Source: Wyeomyia smithii (lineage: Eukaryota > Arthropoda > Insecta > Diptera > Culicidae). From it: a stretch of DNA of 64,000 nucleotides. Location of the stretch: NCBI RefSeq assembly GCF_029784165.1, contig NC_073696.1, forward strand, positions 246,569,971-246,633,970, written 5' to 3'. This document shows, in pieces, positions 57,263 to 64,000 of this stretch (the stretch's first letter is position 1; the number at the start of each line of letters is the position of its first letter). The notes under the pieces are model-generated. The model did not search any database and was not told where the DNA came from. It worked only from the letters and a program-made list of their open reading frames with translations. A program made the translations under genes and the position numbers.

Positions 57263-58408
57263 TTACTCATATACCTTAAATCTCAAATGTCCGGTAAAAA
57301 AATTCATGAAGAAAGCGTTGTTTTTTGAGCATTTGGTAGATATAACCCTTTATTACCAATGTATGCCTGAAGGGCACTGGGTACTGAAATGCCACTGCGA
57401 CAGTCTTACTGATTGTCGTTTGTGGCTGGCTGTTCCAAAGTCAAGCTTTCCCATACATTTTCCCCGCTTTTGCCTTGCTTCCCGGGCACGATAACAATAA
57501 CATGGACGGCATAAATTCTACTGCTTACATATTCTGACTCAACAAAGTGTTTTGTTTCGTTTCTCTTTCTCGAAACTACGTGGCCACGCCTTCTATGCAA
57601 AAATCTATGCTCAACCCTATACAAAGACTGCCTGTGAAAATTCAGCTTCATTCTAGTATGGCTGTTAGAGATACGCGACACTGGGAAACGAGAGCTGTAT
57701 ACGAGCCAACTTTCAGGCACTGCGGAACGCCTTTATTTTGCACACGACAGCAACTGATATCATCGTAGCTGCAGCATATTTTGCTGACACAACTACCGGA
57801 GGGCTGAGCGGAGAGCGAATTTATTATGTGTGGCCAAGCCCAAGACCATCAGCGTTCTGTAGCACACATTTCTGTTTGAAAATTTTGGAATCAGTTCTTT
57901 TTAGAACTAGGAATGCTTGAAGAAAAGAGTTATGAGAAGTTTTACAACTACTACTATTGTGGATTGCTCATGGATTTCTCAATAATCAATTTTACCAGGG
58001 CACAAAAGATAAACGGTAGTGTTGCCTATAAACAGTTTATCGTAGCAATATATAATCCTTATTTTAAGTATTTTTCCTGCTAAATTAAATCATTTTCCGG
58101 TTCCTTTGTGCCCACTCGAACACCGTTAACGGTCCAATATCAAAAAAGCAAATTAGTTTATCTAAGAGCCATTGTAATTTTCGCATCGGGAGAGCACAAA
58201 CTTTCTTTTGGCGCTTATGTAAATCACTCAGTAGTATCGAAGGTGTTTTGTTTCGTTTCTCTTTCTCGAAACTGCGTGGCCACGCCTTCAATGCAAAAAT
58301 CTATGCTCAACCCGATACAAAAGACTGCCTGTAAAAAATTCAGCTTTATTCTTGTTTGTCACACGGTAGTAAGTGGAGCCCTTATAACTGTGTTAGATAC
58401 ATGGTGTA
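57263..58408. other. Region with a ~690-bp-spaced direct duplication
   Basis: The block gtgttttgtttcgtttctct ttctcgaaactacgtggccacgcc and the following tatgctcaaccc...agactgcctgt at 57548-57640 recur at about 58236-58333 with few changes. No domain is recognised in the overlapping frames. Confidence 0.55.
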
Positions 58409-58415
58409 TAACAGG

Positions 58416-60223
58416 CAGGGATGTCATGTAGAAAACCTCATGTAGTTTTCGACGAGTTTTCTACGTAGAATACCTCTGGTAGTATACCTAAATAAACACG
58501 ATTTTCTTACGAGTATTCTACGAAAACCTGCAAAGAGATTTTTTTAGTGAATTACATGAATTTTGATCAATTTTGATTGTGATGATTATTCTGTGTGAAT
58601 TGAGAACGAATTTGACATTTAAAATCGTTACTTTTAATCTCCATCGACCGAATTTGTTTTTGATGTGTTTCATGAGTTTTCGGATCAAAAATACCTCTCG
58701 TTTGCAAAATATTCTGGGGCTTTCTAGCCAGTACAAACGACAAACCCAGGTATGTTTAATGTTATCTTCGAAGCTTTATATGAATTTGTAAATTAACCTA
58801 ACTCATTACTGAGTAATACTGTCTAGTCTAGTCTAGTCTAGTCTACACTAACACAGTCAGTACTTGAAAGGATCCTGGAAAATGATATCCACCATTTTGA
58901 AAAAATGGTTTCCATACATTTTGCTTGTCAACGGACAAGCCTACTGTGTAGCGCAATATAATACAATATAATCTAAGAACGGGGACAATCCGTACCAACC
59001 GATCCGTATGTAAGAAGTAATATACCTAATTCGTTGGGAGTGACAAAGCTAAGAAAGTACACTTTTTTGTTGACCAATCTTCTGGGATGGAACTTAGGTG
59101 TTTCCTCCTTATGTTTGGGTTTAGAAAACAAGGATATAGCGCCTTTACTCGCTTCAACTGTTGCGTTTGGAATTCGAGTACTTTAGTACTCGAGTACTTT
59201 AGCCCTAGCATTTTTAGCTTATGGTTATAGCGCCATTACTCGCTCTCTAAAAGAAATATGAATTAGGAAATATATTTGAGTTCAATATATGCTAAGAGTG
59301 TGTGTACAGGGGATGTTTCTAAGGCAAAATATATGGCTCCCCTCGCATGTGAACGATCACATGGAACGAACTCACCATCCAGGATTACGTCCTTGTCGAC
59401 GTTCGCCCTTGACGGACCCAAACTGCCACTAAAATCGAAATCATGAATGCTTCGACCTTGAACGCCCGCAGCGACAGCGACGAAATGATGATGGTCAACC
59501 TTTTTGATTTCCAAATTTTTCAAAAAGTGAGTAACTAAAACGCCTTTTTTCTCAATTATGCGTATTTACGGAGTTACTCAGTTTATGAGTTGTTCCACTT
59601 TTTACGAAAATGCATCAAATCTTACTAATTTCAGAGTTAGTTTTTCCCGAAGGTGTAAAGAATTCTTCCTGCAACCGTTAAAGTTGCATGGAATTTTTGG
59701 TGGGCTTTTTTATATATGCCAGGGGAACCATGAACCATTGAAATGTTGGGTACGCTAAAATTATATGAGATTCGACAGCGGTAGCAGAGTTCTATAGAAA
59801 CCAAGCCTTAGATGCGCCTTTGATGTTGCACTGATTTTGTATGTGACGTATATTATGCGGTTTTGCTTTTATTAGCATTTTTGGATGACAACAAATATGT
59901 TGTTGACCCGTGAATTACGATTGAAATAATTAAGTGAAAACTATTTTTTTTGAGTTTCTTTATCATTGCTTGTTTCGCCATAATTACAGAATAGTCCGGA
60001 AAAACACATTCTTGCTTCTTCGTTTTTTTGTTATAATAATTCTCCCGTTACTTAAATACACTTAATCAGCGCAGCGAATGGCATTTTATGACTCATACTG
60101 TGAATTTTCGAGTGTTTGAGAGTTTTCTACTTGCAAGAGGTTTTTTACCGTAGAAAACGTAGAATACAGTTTTCTACGTAAGTTACTTACGAGTCCCGAA
60201 AATCGCGTAGAATACCATCCCTG
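58416..60223. mobile_element. hAT-like non-autonomous transposon, 1.8 kb, 8-bp TSD
   Basis: The ends are cagggatgtcatgtagaaaa on the left and, read in reverse on the right, cagggatggtattctacgcg. The flanks share taacagg(c): 58409-58416 and 60224-60231, an 8-bp duplication if the terminal C is counted. Subterminal ttctacgtagaa-type motifs recur at both ends (58440-58520 and 60120-60215). No transposase frame is present. Inside are a ctagtctagtctag pentamer run (58823-58845) and a small minus-strand frame (59263-59523) of unknown nature. The TIR start is shared with the 10.0 kb element but the subterminal motifs differ, so it is another family. Confidence 0.8.
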
Positions 60224-60267
60224 TAACAGGCGTAGTGAAATTTGTTGAACAACAGTTAAAATCAATA

Positions 60268-61209
60268 GGGGAATGTGGGTAAAGACGGACACCCTAAGGT
60301 TTAATCTAAATAATTACTTAGGTATTGCTATTTAGATCGCAGTAGTCATACAAATTGAAACTTAAGGTCATTTGTTTTCATAATCATTTTTGGTATTAGT
60401 GAACTTCCTCCAAGTTTTATGTGTTTTGGGTCTTCAAAAATAAGACTACAAATTGCTGTTTTTTGACATGGTTGGGAAAGACGGACACTTGGGGTGGGTA
60501 AGATGGACACTACGAAGGTAAAGGTGGACACTCACAAAAAGATGTAGTACGTTAAGTATTCTTTTGATTTATGTGTTAAGTGCTGGCCATACATTACTCT
60601 ACGTTATTAGAGTCCATCTATACATCACGTGAACAGTTTGAGAGGATGGGTTTCGATGAAGGCGAAAATTCTCCGCCTATATGGCCTGTTCTAACTGCTC
60701 AGTGATTAATATCTGCTGGTTTCTCTCGCGGGTGTACTTTGTGAACATCTGTAGTACACAACAGATGCTACATGTGAAAATTCTTGGAAAATCCGTGTGT
60801 CCATCTTTCCCTACCTTAGTGTGTCCGTCTTGCCTGACCTGGTTGTAAATTTTTCAAACGATCGTAGCTCTTCATCGGAACATCGAAAATCTGCTGGATT
60901 TTCACTAGAAAACCGAGGAAAGACTAATTAATCACTATACTATTGTGAACAAATGAAAACACGTAAGTTTCACGAGTTTTTCACTATTTTCCGTGAAATG
61001 AAAATTACATCAAATTGCGCGTTCACGAAAATATTCTTTGTTTTACTTACAAATTTGACAGTTGGCTTGCTAAAAACCGATAATGCAACTCAAAAGCATT
61101 AACACACAAGAAGGTATTCGCATCACTCAACTATCATAATACATTCTAGTTTGTTAAATATTAAAAGTGCCCATCTTACCCGCAGTGTCCGTCTTTACCT
61201 ACTTTCCCC
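60268..61209. mobile_element. Tc1/mariner-like MITE, 942 bp, TA-flanked
   Basis: The left end ggggaatgtgggtaaagacg and the right end ctttacctactttcccc are inverted. TA flanks both sides (60266-60267 and 61210-61211). Many internal copies of gacggacac/gtgtccgtc occur (60285, 60480, 60505, 60800, 60823, 61187). It is non-coding. Confidence 0.8.
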
Positions 61210-61211
61210 TA

Positions 61212-62210
61212 CAGGTCGGACTCGATTATCCAGAGTTTTGAAAAACATTTCACTCCGGATAATCAAATTCTCCGGATAATCGAGCCATTTTTAATTTTTT
61301 AATTTTTAATATCTCTCATTTAGAACAGTGAGTCTTCTATTACAGTATGTTGTAAACAATACATGTGCCGACGAAATAAATTGAAAATGGCCTTTAGACT
61401 GTTTGTCGGCGTTTGTTATACATACATACGTAGTAATAAATTATGTTATATAGATTATCTCGACAATGTAAAAACCAAATAAAATAAATCAAAACTACCA
61501 TTAGAAAGGCAGCTTTTGCTTCGAGAGATTAAAGGAAATATTTTCTAGAAAATATAATAGAATTTGATTTGATTTAGGTATTTATCTGTTTTACTATCTT
61601 AAATATTTAAAAAAATTGAGGTGTTAAGTATACAGACCCTGTTCGATTTTGACAACACTTATGATTTTTTTTTCTATTTCCTAAGTGACCAATAACGATC
61701 TAGATGCTCGATATGGCCACTAATGGGTTACTTTGCGGATTTCAAATCGTTATTGATTTTGCTTGATGAGTTTTGGATCAATAATCCAGGAGTATCCGGA
61801 ACACCACCAAAACAGGCCAGCTTGTGATTCTTAGTACTGCATTTATCATGGCCATTATATTACAGAAATATGTTCCGGCCATAAATTCAAAACCGGTTGA
61901 CCAATAGTGGTTGTCCTTATCGGCAACTAAAAACCATAGTACCTTGCTTTTGGAGGTTGTTGAGTAAGAATTGGTTGAGGGAACGACGAGAAAACTGCTA
62001 AAAACGAACTACCTAAACAGAACGGGGCATTGTTGTTACAATTTTGAACAACCCGGAAACTCCCAATGACCCGGAAGACAAAAGTACATTATAGAAATAC
62101 AGAAGAAAAAAAAAATACTCCAGATAATCGAGCCATTTTCTCCGGATAATCGAGCCCCGGATAATCGGGCCCCCGGATAATCGAGTCTCCGGATAATCGA
62201 GTCCGACCTG
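61212..62210. mobile_element. pogo/Tigger-like MITE, 999 bp, TA-flanked
   Basis: The ends caggtcggactcgattatcc and ggataatcgagtccgacctg are inverted. TA flanks at 61210-61211 and 62211-62212. The motif ccggataatcgag is repeated at both ends: at least twice on the left, and five times on the right including one gataatcgggc variant. The CAG...CTG ends, TA duplication and clustered subterminal repeats fit pogo-like elements. No transposase is present. Confidence 0.85.
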
Positions 62211-62221
62211 TATTTATATTT

Positions 62222-62280
62222 GTTCTACGTCACCATTTCATACAACCCCTAGGGCTGTATATCTTGTAGTATTTTCGTGC
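62222..62280 (-). repeat. Terminal fragment of repeat family R
   Basis: The text cgtcaccatttcatacaacc, then agggctgtat.ccttgtagtatt, matches the end of R copy B (22790-22838) in the same orientation. It lies 10 bp from the pogo-like element. Confidence 0.7.
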
Positions 62281-63548
62281 CTTGTTTTGAAGCAACAATA
62301 ATAGAATCAAATATTCTAAAAATACAGTAAATTTTCCTGTTTCTATAACACCTACGTTTCATGTAGGAACACTTCTTGTGTGAAATATTTGCTTTAAAGT
62401 TGCAATTATTGATGGAATGCGAAGCCCAGTATCATGATCAAAATTGTATCATTGTATCATGATCGAAACTACGTACTTCTGAAACTTCAACGCTTCACTG
62501 TGCCCGTGCATGATAAATGATTTCGCGTAGGTACAATCAAGGAAAGGGTTTTCGTTAGAAAAACTTTTTTTCCTTCGAGAGCGCCCATTTTGAAATGTTG
62601 AGAAGAGTTTTAGGAAATAGTCTGCTAACAAAAAAAGTACTTGAATTCAAATGGATCTGAAATAAAATTCATTTTTTGTTAAGATCATGATTCATTCTGT
62701 TTCGATCATGACAAATATTCCATGATCAGAAGAAACGATACATTTGGATAAATTTACGTCGGATTTAATATAAACTGCTGATTATGATAACTAGACAGGC
62801 AAATTGTTTCGATAAACCTAATTTGTTGATGATTCCATGTGATATCAATGAATGAAAACAATGCAATGAAAACAGTCTGAATTGTTCCGATCATGAACCT
62901 CTGCAATCTCTGGGCATCCAGCCACCGGGAAATAGCATTGGTATACCAAAATATGGAATCAGGTTATAATTATCAGTTATGGCTAGCTACTAAACTTCTT
63001 CCTGCTCATGCACATTTTTATCCATCTACACATGTATAAAAAGATAGCTTTATTTCGTAAAGCTCTAGCCAATGGTCGTGAGCTGAACGCGAATAATTGT
63101 CAATTTTACGAAAAGTGCAACCTAGAATGCGTAATTTTTCTCATGATATGATGAATTATGCACTCGAGGTGAAGATGAAGGTGAGGCATAGAAGTTTTTA
63201 CTTCTTTAGCCCAAAGTTACCCTAAGTTACATTAAAATATATTACATTTACATTGCTTCGTGATGAAATGTTTAATATCATACTGGGCACAATCATAAAA
63301 GCGTTCAATATCGTCGATATACTGGCATCTACGCGGTTTCCGATTGGTTTGTAACTTTATTTCAAACAAAAAACATTGTATTTGTAGTTAATTTTAAATA
63401 CTCTATCTGACATAAATAGTCCTAATGAATAATTGAATAATTGAATTAGTTTACAGTTCTATCACATTTTAATCGTAGCGCTAAGCCTATGTACAAAATA
63501 TCGAGTCAGTTCGTCAAACTCAAAGTGGTCCTAACTAACTAAAAAAAA
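62281..63548. other. Non-coding region rich in a GATCATGA-type motif
   Basis: The palindromic core tcatgatc/gatcatga occurs near 62436, 62455, 62683, 62706, 62723 and 62891. No gene is supported. Confidence 0.45.
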
Positions 63549-64000
63549 GGTGAAAATGATCTTCATCTATTCCAAACGTGGTACGGTGATTGATAGGTTG
63601 CAGTCTGCTCGGGATACTAAAATTCACGATTTGGAGTAGTCCAGGAGTATCGATTTCTCCGTTTGAAACTTAGACGATGAACAAAGATTACTGTATTTCA
63701 TTTCTACGTTTCTAATCCTAGTGGACGGCACCTATCAGAATACGATGGTAAACTAGGATTTCTCCTGGGTAAGTACTAAGCGAATAAATCATTTCTGAAC
63801 ACGTTTAATCCTTAGTCTCCATGTAATCTGGTAGGAATGCTATATTATAGCGGCATATTCCAAAGTTGGGCTTACGAGTGCGCAGTACAATGATTTCCAA
63901 CAATATGGGTCAGAAAAGTCCTTTGTTACCTTGGATACAAAGCCTAATTGTCATGTTGCTTGCGATATCATTTCAGAACGATGTAAATCAAAGGTCATTG
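63549..64000 (-). pseudogene. LINE reverse-transcriptase C-terminal fragment, decayed
   Basis: The minus strand reads QLGFVSKVTKDFSDPYC, then WKSLYCALVSPTLEYAAII (about 63975-63850), HSYQITWRLRIKRVQK after a stop, LPSYSDRCRPLGLET in another frame (about 63760-63705), and NGEIDTPGLLQIVNFSIPSR in a third (about 63670-63605). These are the usual thumb and C-terminal blocks of Jockey/I/R1-group LINE reverse transcriptases, but three frames and several stops are needed. The fragment continues past the window edge. It is a different family from the 1-3.5 kb element, and the exact clade is not determined. Confidence 0.7.

Overview
This is a transposon-dense, AT-rich stretch of an animal (eukaryotic) genome, most likely a dipteran insect and plausibly a mosquito. 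That is inferred from a Jockey-type LINE, a mosquito-like Tc1/mariner remnant with a DDETYLTLDDND-type motif, a tRNA-derived SINE, Penelope-like elements, TTAA-flanked MITEs, and an interspersed repeat that begins with an AGCTGACCCGGCAAAC-like sequence and ends in (ACAG)n. There are no operons, tRNA or rRNA genes, or CRISPR arrays. No conventional host gene can be identified with confidence. One short minus-strand open frame (41139-41309) may be an exon, and a few other frames are listed only as weak candidates.

Layout: 1-3.5 kb is a damaged Jockey-type LINE. 3.8-6.3 kb is a repeat tail that has grown into a roughly 2 kb (CAGA)n microsatellite. 7.0-16.9 kb is a nest of elements. An unclassified repeat (called R here) is split by a 3.58 kb hAT-like insertion. 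That insertion contains three abutting inverted-repeat MITEs and another terminal-inverted-repeat element, which in turn carries a 143-aa frame and a dead Tc1/mariner transposase. The nest is followed by a three-copy, 691-bp higher-order tandem array. 21.3-22.8 kb is an inverted, uninterrupted copy of R that preserves the empty site of the hAT-like insertion. 23.3-25.5 kb is an interspersed repeat made of two tandem arrays, split by a SINE. 26.9-29.3 kb holds a fold-back repeat and two TTAA MITEs. 36.7-37.9 kb is a 1.2 kb hairpin. 45.0-55.5 kb is the retroelement core: a mariner remnant, a Penelope terminal fragment, an intact-looking OTU-endonuclease-reverse transcriptase gene, a cluster of long T tracts, and two Penelope-like copies head to head. 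57.0-62.3 kb holds a SINE, a hAT-like element, a Tc1-like element and a pogo-like element, the last two sharing a TA. The right edge carries a decayed LINE reverse-transcriptase C-terminus.

The most notable object is the minus-strand gene at 46593-50782. Read plainly it is three separate frames. Both breaks, however, are canonical GT...AG segments (81 nt and 53 nt), and removing them joins the frames exactly. The result is one 1,351-aa protein with an OTU cysteine-protease domain (intact D/C/H), an AP-type endonuclease (GDFN, SDH) and a reverse transcriptase (FADD). An intact LINE-type protein that still carries spliceosomal introns is unusual. It points either to a LINE lineage that keeps introns, as some Penelope-like elements are known to do, or to a retroelement gene now held as a host locus.
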